Source of the DNA: Meconema thalassinum
Lineage: Eukaryota; Arthropoda; Insecta; Orthoptera; Tettigoniidae
DNA: 64,000 bases
Assembly: GCA_946902985.2 (NCBI GenBank)
Contig: OX336393.1
Coordinates: 357,350,779 to 357,414,778, forward strand
Direction: 5' to 3'
Shown here: positions 1 through 10,536 of the stretch, piece after piece
How positions within the stretch are numbered: the first letter of the stretch is position 1
Layout of the letters: each line of letters begins with the position of its first letter
Position numbers and translations under genes: made by a program
Notes under the pieces: model-generated
Databases searched by the model: none
What the model saw: the letters and a program-made list of their open reading frames with translations, nothing else
What the model was told of the DNA's origin: nothing

Positions 1-1332
1 AACAACCATGCATGAGCAGGGCCTATTAGACGGAGGGGGTACGACAGCCGATCAGTTCCAGTCATTCCACCAGGACGAAGGTACGCTGCTCATGTTGTCT
101 GTAGTTCTACCATGCCTAGAAGGTCAATACCGCAGTTCGATCGCGTCCGCATTGTTACTTTGTGTCAAGAAGGGCTCTCAACAAGGGAAGTTTCCAGGCG
201 TCTCAGAGTGAACCAAAGCGATGTTGTTCGGACATGGCGGAGGTACAGAGATACAGGAACTGTCGATGACAGGCCTCGCTCAGGCCGCCCAAGGGCTACT
301 ACTGTAGTGGATGACCGCTACTTACGGATTGCCGCTCGGAGGAACCCTGACAGCAATGCCACCATGTTGAATAATGCGTTTCGTTCAGCCACAGGACGTC
401 GTGTTTCAACTCAAACTGTGCGCAATAGGCTGCATGATGCGCAACTTCACTCCCGACGTCCATGGCGAGGTCCAGCTTTGCAACCCCGACACCATGCAGC
501 GCGGTACAGATGGGCCCAACAACATGCTGAATGGACCCCACGGAATTGGCATCACGTTCTCTTCACCGATGAGTGTCGCATATGCCTTCAACCAGACAAT
601 CGTCGGAGACGTGTTTGGAGGCACCCTGGTCAGGCTGAACGTCTTAGACACACTGTCCAGCGAGTGCAGCAAGGTGGTGGTTCCCTGATGTTTTGGGGTG
701 GCATTATGTGGGGCCGACGTACGCCACTGGTGGTCATGGAAGGCTCCGAAACGGCTTTACGATACCTGAATGACATCCTCCGACCCATAGTGCAACCATA
801 TCGGCAGAATATTGGAGAGGCATTTGTCTTCATGGACGACAATTCTCGACCTCATCGTGCACATCTTGTGAATGCGTTCCTTCAAGATAACGACATCGCT
901 CGACTACAGTGGCCAGCATGTTCGCCAGACATGAACCCTATCGAACATGCCTGGGATATGTTGAAAAGGGCTGTTTATGGACGTCTTGACCCACCAACCA
1001 CTCTGAGAGATTTACGCCGAATTGTCGTTGAGGAGTGGGACAATTTGGACCAACAGTGTCTTGATGAACTTGTGGATAGTATGCCACGACGAATACAGGC
1101 ATGCATCAATGCAAGAGGACGTGCTACTGGGTATTAGAGGTAGTGGTGTGTACTGCAATCTGGACCACAAATGCTGAAAGTCTAGCTGTATGATGGTACA
1201 ACATGCAATGTGTGGGTCTCATGAGCAATAAAACGAGCTGAAATGTTGTTTGTGTTGATCTCTATTCCCTTTGTATTTAAAGGTTCCGGAACTCTTGGAA
1301 CCGAGGTGATGCAAAACTTTTTTTGATGTGTG
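1..1332 (+). mobile_element. Tc1-like DNA transposon, left end outside window
   Basis: Element containing the transposase at 112-1137 and its right terminal repeat. The right end is about 1255-1332 and is followed by a TA at 1333-1334, the expected Tc1/mariner target. An imperfect palindrome of GGTTCC and GGAACC lies at 1282-1302 inside the terminal repeat. A polyadenylation signal AATAAA is at 1227-1232. The matching left repeat must lie before base 1, so a complete element cannot be shown from this window. Confidence 0.85.
112..1137 (+). CDS. Tc1-like transposase, DD34E, intact
   Basis: Intact 341-residue transposase, which would cut and re-join the element at its terminal repeats in the nucleus. 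Residues about 1-60 form a helix-turn-helix region (LSTREVSRRL), followed by an arginine-rich linker (RPRSGRPR) and a second DNA-binding part to about residue 120. The catalytic triad is visible: D153 in FTDECR, D243 in MDDNSRPH and E278 in SPDMNPIEHAW, with 34 residues between the last two (DD34E). Length is normal for Tc1 transposases. The ATG at 112 gives the conserved MPRRSIPQFDR start; other frames here are shadows. With no stop or frameshift this copy is young or recently active. Whether it can still move depends on the left repeat, which is not in the window. Confidence 0.93.
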   Translation: MPRRSIPQFDRVRIVTLCQEGLSTREVSRRLRVNQSDVVRTWRRYRDTGTVDDRPRSGRPRATTVVDDRYLRIAARRNPDSNATMLNNAFRSATGRRVSTQTVRNRLHDAQLHSRRPWRGPALQPRHHAARYRWAQQHAEWTPRNWHHVLFTDECRICLQPDNRRRRVWRHPGQAERLRHTVQRVQQGGGSLMFWGGIMWGRRTPLVVMEGSETALRYLNDILRPIVQPYRQNIGEAFVFMDDNSRPHRAHLVNAFLQDNDIARLQWPACSPDMNPIEHAWDMLKRAVYGRLDPPTTLRDLRRIVVEEWDNLDQQCLDELVDSMPRRIQACINARGRATGY

Positions 1333-1334
1333 TA

Positions 1335-1970
1335 GTTAAATCTTGCGCTGCTTATAAATTGCAGTCACGGGGAGTAATTAGTGCAAAAATATTTCTTAGG
1401 CCCCTTAAAACAGTTATCATCATGAACATATTATGCCTCTGTAAAAGTGCAATGGTGTTGGTGCAGTACATTGAGGTTATCAGCTGTAATAAGCGTTGGT
1501 GCTTTCAAATTTACCTTCATTTATTCCGAAACTTATCGTTGAGCGCTATGTAGCGGTAAATTATACTATTCTACCTCAGTAGCTCGGGACAGCCGAAGTT
1601 TTCCAAAGTGTTCTGATTATTTTCCAACGGCACTATGCGACAAAAGACGACAATATTGGTCTCTATATTTCTTACAGCCAATGAGATATAGGCCCTAGGC
1701 ACTGTCTTATTTCACTTACTCCTCTTTCTAAACATATTTTAAAATTTGTTTGTAAATTACATGTGTCAGTGATGTAGTTAGTAAACAGCCGTTTCCCTAT
1801 TCATTATTATCATAACGGGAAAATGACCTGAATGTTACGTCCATTATACTGTACTACTTATCACCCCCAAGTATACCGCTAAAAAGTTATATTTAAAAAA
1901 TATTTATTTTCTGTTAGTTTAAGTATCATATGGCAGTTCTTTAGTAGTATTAATTATCATCCATAAAACC
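1335..1970. other. AT-rich spacer, no gene seen
   Basis: AT-rich sequence right of the Tc1 element. I see no supported gene. It is probably the body of the Helitron-like repeat whose 3' end follows, but its 5' end is not recognisable. Confidence 0.5.
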
Positions 1971-1975
1971 AATAA

Positions 1976-2007
1976 ATCCACCGGGCGAAGCCGGGCACTA
2001 CTGCTAG
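1976..2007 (+). mobile_element. Helitron-like 3' terminus
   Basis: A GC-rich stem-loop-capable motif (CCGGGCGAAGCCGGG) followed about 10 bases later by CTAG (2004-2007) and then T. A 3' hairpin just before CTRR with insertion next to T is the known Helitron end structure. The same motif occurs at 4402-4426 (diverged) and reversed at 39265-39292. Confidence 0.5.
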
Positions 2008-2029
2008 TTTATCATATGGCTAGTAGTGA

Positions 2030-2400
2030 CGGGAGTGTCTGAGGACATGTTCGGCATGCCAGAGGCTGTATCTGCTTCAAGCGGACACCCATAGGGTGAG
2101 CTACAAGTTCCCTTCAAATTCAACTTTCGCTACCAGATGTCACTGATACCTAGTGTTGAACGTTGGAACATTGATAGAGCGTTCCAACGAAATCTAACCT
2201 AGAAATTTAGCTTCACACAAGTTTAGACTGTGGAAGGATCTTTTAAATGCCATAAATCTATGACATGGGACCACCGGCTTTACTTCCCCTCCAAAGGAAA
2301 GCATACTGAAGGATTTTAACGCTCTTAAATAATCTGACCACTTCAGCCGGGTTTGAACCCGCTATCTTGGTCACAGCAGTTCAGTAGGCTACTGAAATAT
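2030..2400 (-). repeat. tRNA-derived SINE (minus strand)
   Basis: Read on the minus strand, a B-box-like GGTTCAAACCC lies near 2352-2362. It is followed by an insect-SINE-like body and a distal part (2039-2105) that is clearly similar to the distal part of the SINE at 49420-49731. No target duplication was identified, so the boundaries are approximate. Confidence 0.55.
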
Positions 2401-2940
2401 ACAAATACTGGCATCAAATTTACTTCAATAGTCCACACAACCTCAAGATGGCGGCTTTGCGCAATTTGAAAATTAAGTTTTCAATTCTTGTATATTAATC
2501 ATGCGATTGAAGTGAACGTTTGAATAATGAACGTACTCATTAATCCTTATCTAATAGTACATAACTCAATGGCCTATATTTATAAAAATCCAACATGGGG
2601 ACCATTCGAAATATTTAGACGGTTCTTAATATCTACGAATCTATTACAGCACTCAAACTGACATTTTGTATATGTGTAGAGGAAATTAACATAGGTAGGA
2701 TATATGAAAATAGGCTATTTAATTCTTTACGGAACTACTTGTTTGAAGTAGTGTTTTTTATGTTTTTATTCGGAGGTAATTTAGATACGTGGTGATACAT
2801 ATGGCTTGCTCTTTGAATGAAGAGGAAATAAGTAAGTGTTTAACTCTGCGTGAAGTGTGTGAGAGTGAATTCCGAATGATGACTACGACTTAAAAATAAA
2901 TTCAATACAAATTCTAAAATGAATAATTATTTTTAATGAA

Positions 2941-3167
2941 TGTATGATCGTGTGGACTCTGGAGAGGCCTGGTGCAGGTGTTTCTAGTTGACGCCTGTGG
3001 GCGACATGCACGTCGTACTGAGGATGAAGACGTCACATACTGCCAACCCCCGAGTCACGGGAATTAACCCCAGGAGATTAAAATCCCTGATGGCTCGGTC
3101 GGTTATCGAACCCGGGGCACTTCGGGCCAAAGCCTAGAGCGCTAACCATTTAGCCACGGGGCCGGGC
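2941..3167 (-). repeat. tRNA-derived SINE (minus strand)
   Basis: On the minus strand the repeat starts near 3167 with a tRNA-like region: A-box-like TGGCTAAATGG and B-box-like GGTTCGATAAC. A unique body extends to about 2941. The tRNA-like folding region is degenerate, and the long tail marks it as a SINE rather than a tRNA gene. Its 5' end directly abuts the Helitron-like element at 3172. Confidence 0.7.
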
Positions 3168-3171
3168 ATTA

Positions 3172-4426
3172 TCATACTAATGTATAAAAATGAGATGGTG
3201 TGTGTATCTGTCTGTTTTCTGTTCCTCAATCACGCAAGAACCACTGGTCCGATTTAAATTAAATTTTGCATGGATGTAGCTGATTTACCAGGTTTACATA
3301 AAGGCTACTTTTGATTTCGATATTTTGCACTATTTAAAATGTCGACAATTTTAGTGACGTCACGACACCCTTTGGTTTCAAAATTTCATATTTCCATTTC
3401 AAATAAAATAGGCACATACGAGCTTTAAAATTTAATTTTCTATCCGAAAGTTTGCAAACGGCTATAAGGTTATCACGGAACCAAATTAAGCTGTAATATT
3501 CATCAATATGTATAATGCGCTCAAGGGGGTCAAGGGGTACTCTAGAATGTTTTCACGTGATTTACACCTGCGGGTGTGGTACGGCAGGTCTATTATATTC
3601 CTATCCCTATATTATATTATTATTAGTAGTAGTAGTTGTAGTAGTAGTATTATATTATGGCATACAACGACGAGACAAAGCCCCTCGGTACCAGAAACAA
3701 AACTCGGGGGCGCTAAAGGGTCTACGAAAACTACATTATAAAGCTCTAAAACCAACAGTTTCTGAGATATTCCCAGAAAACTACTTTTATTTCTCGTCAG
3801 GAAGTACACGTTAGGTGAATTTATTTTGGGAGCATATTTTAACTAATCATTTATTTATTTTTTGTCGACATATGGGTTCATCGTAAGGATGATTTTGTTT
3901 GATACTGTGTGGTAGATATACCCATATTTGGATATCTGGGTGATATGTTGTAGACAATAGAATTGGCTGGCTGTCTTTCTGTGTATCTTTATGATCGCCT
4001 ATAACTCGTGTTCAGATGCTTGGTGCATCGTAAAATTAGGTATGGTATCCATGAGAGTCAATACACCAATCATTTATAAAAATCTTCACCGTACTTTTCA
4101 TACAGTAGAAAGGTGGATAATAGGGAAAAAACTTCTCAAAATACATGCTAAAATAGGCGAAATATAAAATTATCCAAGAAAGACGACCAAAGCATATGTT
4201 GCGCTTCTCAATGTGAGACACAAAATTCGGGAGTCTATAAAGGGTCTCCGAAACCCACATTTTAAGGCCCTTAAATTAACATTGTCTGTGATATTCCCAG
4301 AAGACTAACTTCGTTCTTATAAACTTATGAAGGAATGACAAACCGCTAACCATTGCAACAGTAGCTCAATTGATAATGTGTGGTGTTAACACCGAACACC
4401 GTTCGAAGAACGGCTACTTCTGCTAG
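3172..4426 (+). mobile_element. Non-autonomous Helitron-like element
   Basis: Begins with TC (3172-3173, in TCATACTAATG) directly after an A (3171). Ends with CTAG (4423-4426) directly before a T (4427), which is the A/T insertion rule of Helitrons. A degenerate GC-rich inverted repeat lies at about 4402-4413, just upstream of the CTAG. There are no Rep/helicase frames, so it is non-autonomous. The interior is AT-rich with a short TAGTAGTAGT-type simple repeat near 3622-3650. Confidence 0.6.
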
Positions 4427-4928
4427 TTTTTAATAAATCAAGAGAAACATAGTATTTGCCTGGTATGGAAAAATATCAATGTTCTAAAAATATAGGTAGG
4501 AAATAATTTTCATAATTTCACGAAACTTGGCATGGCATCAAGAAGGTTAATACTTCATAACTTGTCCAAGTTTCGAAGTCAAGACCAGTAGTTCAGTTTA
4601 GACGTAAAAGGGGGTACAGTGTCGTATGATTGCGAGATTAGGAAGTATAGAGATGGGCAGCAGTCGACTGAAAACAGTCGAATTAGTCGATAGTTAAAAC
4701 CATCGACTTATTCGACTGCTTAAAAAAAACAGTCGAATGAATTCCACGACTACTCACCGTATCATAAACACGTCGTTTGCAAACGACTGATCCCAAAGCA
4801 ATCGTTGGAAATCATTCGAATGAAACAAGTCGTTGGCAAACGACTAATTCCAAGCGAATGGAATCATTCGAATTTAAGTAGTCGTTCTAATCAAACGACT
4901 TCTTCAGGATAACTTCATGCTACAATTG

Positions 4929-6541
4929 AGTAGTCCAGTTACAAACATGGCCACCTCCGTTTCTTAAAATTTTTCAGGAGAGGCAAAAAACTGTCTAATA
5001 CACTTCCTACTTGCCTTCTAAGTTAATATTTTGAATTTAGATTCTCAGCATAATCAGAATCATATTTACATTAATATTTTCATATGATATTCCATAGTTA
5101 AGCCGAAAATCACTGTTGAAATATGGAGTTGGCCATGTTTGTAAGTAAACAATGGAGTTGGCCACTTTTGTAACTTAACTCCAAGATAATGCACTGTTTT
5201 AACATAGTAAATTGGTCAGTAATGCTAAAATTTATAACAGATGTGTACAGTAAGAAAGTAAAACTGACAGTTTTAATGATGAAAATGTGATTATTTTTTT
5301 AATGAGACAATATAAGAAAGTGGAACTTTCATACATTATACGATAGTTTTCAGTTTTTGAAACTACACAATCACTTCAACAACATCAAAATCTCTCTCAG
5401 TATTCTGAATGAGACATTCACAACAATTAGCGTCTGCAGGTACTTCTGGCTTGGTGTCATTTTCGTCAATAATCTTTTGGAACCATTTCAGTTTCTATTT
5501 TTTGTTCCACTCCTCTCATAGTGTTTCTGAAGCAAATTTCTGACATCTTGTATCTTCAATGGCTTTACTCTGATGCCAGGAATTAGTTCAGTATGATTTA
5601 CATCTTTTGGTCGTTTACCTTTCTTCATAACTGACAACGAATGCGCAATCTCAAAATTGTAGTTGAGTTCCCCACTGACAGTGACTGAGTTTGACTTCCT
5701 TGTAAGCACAAGCCTTTTAATTTGTGAAATTTTAAAGTGAAGTGCTCCAGGATCTTTCACACATGTTTTAGCTTCAGCTTTCCAATCAACATTATTCCAA
5801 TGGGTTTTCAGGAGCTTTACCATTCCATGTTTCCTATACACTTCGTGGTAGTCTTCTAGTTGAACAAATGTCTCCACTTTCTTTAAATCTCTTTCAATTG
5901 TTCCTAAAACTCTATCACTCGGCTTCTAAGAATGGCCAGTGATAGGGAAAACAATTTCCATCTTACGAATGTTTGACCGGTTCGAGATAACCATGAAAGG
6001 CACATTGTCAACATTGTAGTGATTTTATTTTGTCCTGGACAGCCATCCGCGACAAGACGTACGGTGTGTACATTATTGAAAGCACCCGAAGCTGCTTTAC
6101 TCAGCAGTTCATTAAACATGACGGAAGCCACTTCATTAGATGACTTTCTCATTTCGTTCTCCGCCCAAGTGTATATCGCAACATGCTCCTTACTTAACAA
6201 TTGATACAAAATTCTAGTACAGCAATCGTTCATATCACACAATATCAACAACACAGCCACTGTTTACTACCAGTTCCCACAAACGCCTGTGCCAGTCACG
6301 TGATTAAATCGAAACTTGTGATTGGTCGACGTGGAGCTGGTCGATTTTGTTACCAATGTCTTAAGGAGTTGGACGTTTCTGTAACTTAGGTTGATTTTCT
6401 AATGCTAATTTAACACTGTTATGGCCGTTTTTGATACTAACTAATGTCATAATAAGGTGCCCCATATTCTTTACTATAAGAGTCAGCCATAAACCCGATT
6501 TAAAAAAAAATGGAGTTGGCCATGTTTGTAACTGGACTACT
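4929..6541 (-). mobile_element. DNA transposon with degenerate transposase
   Basis: Ends are inverted repeats beginning AGTAGTCCAGTTACAAACAT (left 4929, right ending 6541). CAATTG abuts both sides (4923-4928 and 6542-6547), so the duplication is either CAATTG or part of a longer palindromic end. Extra copies of the end-like word GAGTTGGCCATGTTTGTAA or close variants occur inside near 5132, 5153 and 6366. The only coding material is the broken minus-strand gene at 5488-6260. Confidence 0.7.
5488..6260 (-). pseudogene. Broken transposase-like gene (GQNK motif family)
   Basis: Two minus-strand frames are remnants of one protein. The upstream part (6260-5904) contains TWAENEMRKSSNEVAS and VADGCPGQNK. 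The downstream part (5877-5488) contains ERDLKKVE-like context, YHEVYRKHG and VDWKAEAK. Between them I see a frameshift near 5960-5990 and an in-frame TAG just after a GHS motif. I recall uncharacterised invertebrate proteins with D-GC-GQNK, then GHS and DRV-G motifs, but I do not know the formal family name. The acidic residue in the GQNK context may be catalytic; that is inference. The gene lies centrally in the 4929-6541 element, as expected for its transposase. Confidence 0.6.
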
Positions 6542-6547
6542 CAATTG

Positions 6548-7044
6548 TATTGTATGTTTATTGTAGAGCTTTAATTAATAAGTTAAGTACAGGCCTACCT
6601 GTAGGTGCCTATAATTTTATACAATTCATAGATTCTTTCAATGAAATAGTCTAAATCCAGTTGTCCAAATATATATGTATGTTATTGGAAAGGATAAGCA
6701 TTCAATATTTAGGTTATGTTTGAACTCCTTAAGGCAGTACCGGTATATAACCTTTTAATGAGAATTGGGTGGATTCCTGAATTATTACACGACTTGAACA
6801 TGGGCTTACCAATTATGAATTAGAGTTCCATTTATTTTATGATTGAATTTTATTCATTTATTCAGCCACGGGATAAATGAATGACAAGAAAACTACTATG
6901 AAATTCTCCCCATAGCGTGATGGTAACGATCGATGCAAACATAGAATAGATGTTCCAGGAAAATTAATTAGAAAATATTTAATATTGAGACCCTAAATAT
7001 ATAGCATATTAGCAAGTCGGAGGCCGTGTACGCTCAAATTGATT
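6548..7044. other. AT-rich non-coding remnant
   Basis: Sequence between the 4929-6541 transposon and the MITE at 7053. AT-rich with short frames only. Probably interior of the hAT-like host repeat; I see nothing else in it. Confidence 0.4.
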
Positions 7045-7052
7045 CTCATCAC

Positions 7053-7716
7053 TAAGGTTCGGATGTTAAGGAAGAGCCATATATTTTTCCTGAGCTCATT
7101 TTCCCGAAATCTGAAAAATAAGTTTGAATGACGGGTCCCTGACCTCGTTTAAAGCAATTTGATGTTGCCTATAAATGCATATTTCGGCCATTTTTATTGT
7201 TTTGGTCATATTTGGTCATATTTTAGTGATATAAGGTCATATTTGGTTATATTTTAGTGATATAAGGTCATATTTGGTTATATTTTCAGCATTTTTGTTT
7301 AAGTTGAGGCTTCGTTAAAAAGGTACGTGTTATCTGGGTCGAGTTTCAAACACAGGATTTCCGAATAGTGTAATAGATATATTTTTCTTTCTTTTCCAGG
7401 AACAGACAGATTGCAGGTTTAGAAGACCTGATTCCAAGAAGGCGCTCTACTACGGACGTCTTTTAGCACATCTTTCTGGACAAGTTATATTGAGACACTG
7501 TACGCAATAGGTCACGGAACATGACGATAGTGTGCTTCCGCCTTTCAATAGAATGTCACTCCAGTAGATATATTTAGCTCAAAAGCAATTATTAAACAAG
7601 GAAATGACATGTTTTTAGGTCATATTTTATAGTTTTTAGGTCATATTTAGCTAGTTTTTAGGGCATATTTGCTTGCATATTTTGCACTTCTTTAGGTCTT
7701 AAACTTCCGAACCCTA
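7053..7716. mobile_element. hAT-type MITE, 664 bp
   Basis: Terminal inverted repeats TAAGGTTCGGATGTTAA (left) and TAGGGTTCGGAAGTTTAA (reverse complement of the right end). Flanked by CTCATCAC (7045-7052) and CTGATCAC (7717-7724), an 8-bp duplication with one mismatch. The interior holds repeated GGTCATATTT words in two clusters (7196-7282 and 7616-7672). No coding capacity. Confidence 0.75.
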
Positions 7717-7738
7717 CTGATCACCAATTGTTTTAAGA

Positions 7739-7797
7739 TAGAGATGGGCAACAGTCGACTGAAAAAGTTAAAAACATCGACTTGTTTGACTGCTTTT
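7739..7797 (+). mobile_element. Second hAT-like left end
   Basis: Starts TAGAGATGGGCAACAGTCGA and resembles 4648 onward. The homology resumes at 9845 (CAGTCGAATGAATTCAACGA, compare 4729 onward). The copy is therefore split by the insertion at 7798-9835. Confidence 0.65.
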
Positions 7798-9835
7798 GAA
7801 ATGATCAGTCACGTTACTGCTTCAAGCTCCGCCTTCTAACGCCAATTGAGGAAATCGGTGATCCGCCATCCTTGCCTGCCTTTATACCAAGCCTAGTCAT
7901 CGCTTTCGCCACGCTTCTTCGAAATACGAGCTATTACACTAGGAGTGTTATAGGCCGAATTTGTGTTCGCCGGGGTTGAACTGCAAACGAGTTCATCCTA
8001 CTACTAGTCGTATTTCCAGCACCTTACCCCCCTTCAATCTTTCCAAATCAAGCAATTCCTGTCTCCACTGAGTTTGTACTACAAGTTAAACTCATCCTAC
8101 CACCCTGCCAAGCAACCAATAATTAATTATTAATTAATTATTCAAGTAATTGCAAATTTATCAGCGCACTCAACGTCACAGCTCCAACTGTATTTAAACT
8201 GGATAACTTCGAGTGACTGGTAATTTTGTCTTTCTCTTTCCTTCAATTTAAGGTCTACCATAGCATTTGACCAGCCCTCACCCCTTTCTAACACTAACCT
8301 CTCAATTACATAACACTACATATCTCACTCACACAAACGTGAGCTCTCCTACAGTACAGTCTCCAACTGGAACCTCCCCTACCGACAGCCCAAACTGGAT
8401 TGAACTCATAGATGCATCTGAACAGATTTATGCCATCCCTACCAATAACCATAACTCAGTCCCTAAAAAGAACGGCATGATTTTGATCCACCCTCTACAA
8501 CATTTCCAACCCTCTACTTTAAGACAGACCATATGCCAAGCACTTGCCCACCTGTGCCAAACTCATAGTCTGCATTGAGGAAACTGTTCAACACTACGTT
8601 ACAGTCATCCCAAAACACAACGTTCACTTACCATACATAGGTAAATCACTTAAAGCTCACTCTGCCATTCCACCGTTTATATACATTAACCCATACCCTG
8701 CTGAAGTACAAGATGCACCCACTCAAACAGATGAAAGCCCAGAAATACAACATGAGTCCATACAAACAGAAGGCACTGAAATACACCATTAGGCCTCACA
8801 AACTGTCCCTAACACGGCCGACAATTGGTCCCAAACATCTAGAGCTCTCATTAAGCCTCCTAGCAAACCTAGGAGAAAACATAAGAGCACTCAGGCCGCC
8901 CTGGTTCAGTACAAACAAAAACACACAAGCCCGGTCGTTTCTCCCTCTGAGAGTGATCCTTACTCCCTCAGACACTGTAAATTCAACCTCACAACCAAAT
9001 ACACTGGTGACTCGTCGCCCTCCTCCCAAACCACACTCTACTCTTACCATCCAATGTTTTAATTGTCAAAGACTCGATCACAATGCTGCTAGTTGCCTTC
9101 ACGAGACCCGCTGCAACATGTGTGGTGATTCTCACCATCACTCTACTTGCATGGTCGCACGTGACTGTCTTAAGTGCGTCAACTGTGGTGAGGGCCATGC
9201 AGCATCGTATTTGGGGTGCAAGTACATTAAAACAGTGATTAAACGCAGACAGTTGCAACAAGACATGAGGCCAACTCTAACATCCCTGCCCTCGTGTCAA
9301 TGTCATTTCCCCCGCCCTCTCGAACCCAGAACTCAGCCCTCACATATTTGCTCCAAGTTCCCCAGCAACTAGCCACGATTACCCTCTAAACTACCGTCAT
9401 GCACTCCAACAGTAATCCGAGAATTCACTCCTCACTCCCTTCTTGCCCCGCGGCATCGTGGTGCATCTGCTCGTAGGTCGACCACGGCCGGCCCATTCGG
9501 GATGGTGCGCTTCGGGCCGGGGGCACGGTCATACTGCACTGCCACACTTCGCCTCACCTTATGCCTCACTTGGCTTTAAACTCAATGCCTCACGGGCCTC
9601 AACTCTGTTCTCTACTTCCTATTTTCATACATTTTCCGCCTCTTTGATTCCTCTCTTTTGTGCTATATGCACCTGATCATATTCTGACAGTAATGATGTA
9701 CAGGAATTGACCAAACCCTTTTTTAAACAAGTGCTGCTTAATCCTTATACTGTCACCGATATAGCTCTCAAGGCCCGTATGCACCGAAAGGTTTTTAAAA
9801 ATGCGCGCAAAGTCGTCGCATGGCCTGCTGCTGCT
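7798..9835 (+). mobile_element. ORF1-only LINE-like insertion
   Basis: Interrupts the hAT copy. ACTGCTTTT occurs at both edges (7789-7797 and 9836-9844) and reads as a 9-bp target duplication. It carries a degenerate ORF1-type gene with CCHC knuckles but no endonuclease or reverse transcriptase, and I see no clear poly-A tail at its 3' edge. A GC-rich stretch (9440-9530) lies downstream of the gene. Confidence 0.55.
8267..9372 (+). pseudogene. LINE ORF1 (gag-like, CCHC zinc knuckles), frameshifted
   Basis: Three overlapping frames (8267-8578, 8544-8792, 8713-9372) look like one ORF1 broken by frameshifts. The last frame contains three knuckle-type motifs: C-x2-C-x4-H-x4-C (CFNCQRLDHNAASC), CNMCGDSHHHSTC and a final CVNCGEGHAASYLGC. 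This arrangement, with an 'H-A-[AS]-x2-GC' last knuckle, is typical of ORF1 proteins of Jockey/I-group LINEs, which bind their RNA. Proline/threonine-rich sequence precedes the knuckles. No ORF2 follows within the inserted segment, so it could only move in trans. Family placement is inferred from the knuckle pattern alone. Confidence 0.65.
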
Positions 9836-9926
9836 ACTGCTTTTAAAAAACAGTCGAATGAATTCAACGACTGTTCACCGTATCTGCACCATAACTTAAA
9901 CAAGTCATTTGCAAACGACTGATCCC

Positions 9927-10406
9927 AATTGTTTTACCATGTAGAAAGCGCCCGGATAGTTTTACGTTCTGGTCGTCAATTGTTTCAGCACGTGGATGGT
10001 GCGCGCATTACAGAAACTTTGTATTTACATGGTTGCCAACATCTCCACTAAATGTTCGCCGTCGTTGCTGTTCTAAAGTGCTCTATTTTCGTGTGTATTT
10101 ACTGTAGGCCACCTTTTCTTGTTCAAGTCGTATTTCAACTCTACCTTCTTAGTAATTCAGAGAGGATTATATTAGTGAACACATAACTTGTTTGTGACTC
10201 TATGGAATTATTTTGCATTTATTTTGTGGCATAAAAATGAAGTGTAATTATTTCAATGTTGTCTGAGGAATTGTTACCGGTACTTAAGAACTCCCTTTCT
10301 GGTATAGTGATTTAATTTGCTCTTAGGCTACTTCACATATCCACAGTACATACAGGTAATGTGCCCTGTTCAATTCGGGGAACATTTACTCAGACACATA
10401 ACTTAT
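9927..10406. other. Non-coding hAT-like interior
   Basis: AT-rich sequence right of the split hAT copy. No frame or repeat that I can name. CAATTGTTTTA at 9927-9937 also occurs at 7726-7736, so the exact edges of the second hAT copy are uncertain. Confidence 0.35.
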
Positions 10407-10418
10407 TGCATTAAATGA

Positions 10419-10536
10419 AAAAGGAAACTTGTAGTTTAACGTGACCGTTAATCTCGAGATCATGAGCCACGGGACCTCCTTTTTACGTGGAATCCGAACC
10501 ACAGGACATGGCATTTCACTTCGAAAATCTCACATG
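10419..10536 (-). repeat. SINE copy with 12-bp target duplication
   Basis: Flanked by TGCATTAAATGA at 10407-10418 and 10537-10548. The body matches the SINE at 45449-45565 (shared CACGGGACCTCCTTTTTACG and the ATGGCATTTCACTTCG end). On the minus strand it contains GGTTCGGATTCC, a B-box-like promoter, and the tail is a short purine run at the left. Two copies with perfect duplications establish this as a mobile SINE. Confidence 0.85.

Noticed and set aside
374..688. Second plus-strand frame over the Tc1 gene, and the minus-strand frames at 299-541, 406-672 and 630-842
   Set aside because: Shadows of the transposase; no independent motif.
3100..3167. tRNA gene
   Set aside because: A and B boxes are present, but the acceptor and other stems do not pair well and a long SINE body follows.
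7196..7282. CRISPR-like or regulatory repeat array
   Set aside because: The GGTCATATTT words are short, irregular and lie inside a hAT MITE in a eukaryotic genome.
9440..9530. GC-rich block as a host CpG island
   Set aside because: Lies inside the ORF1-only LINE insertion and has no adjacent host gene.
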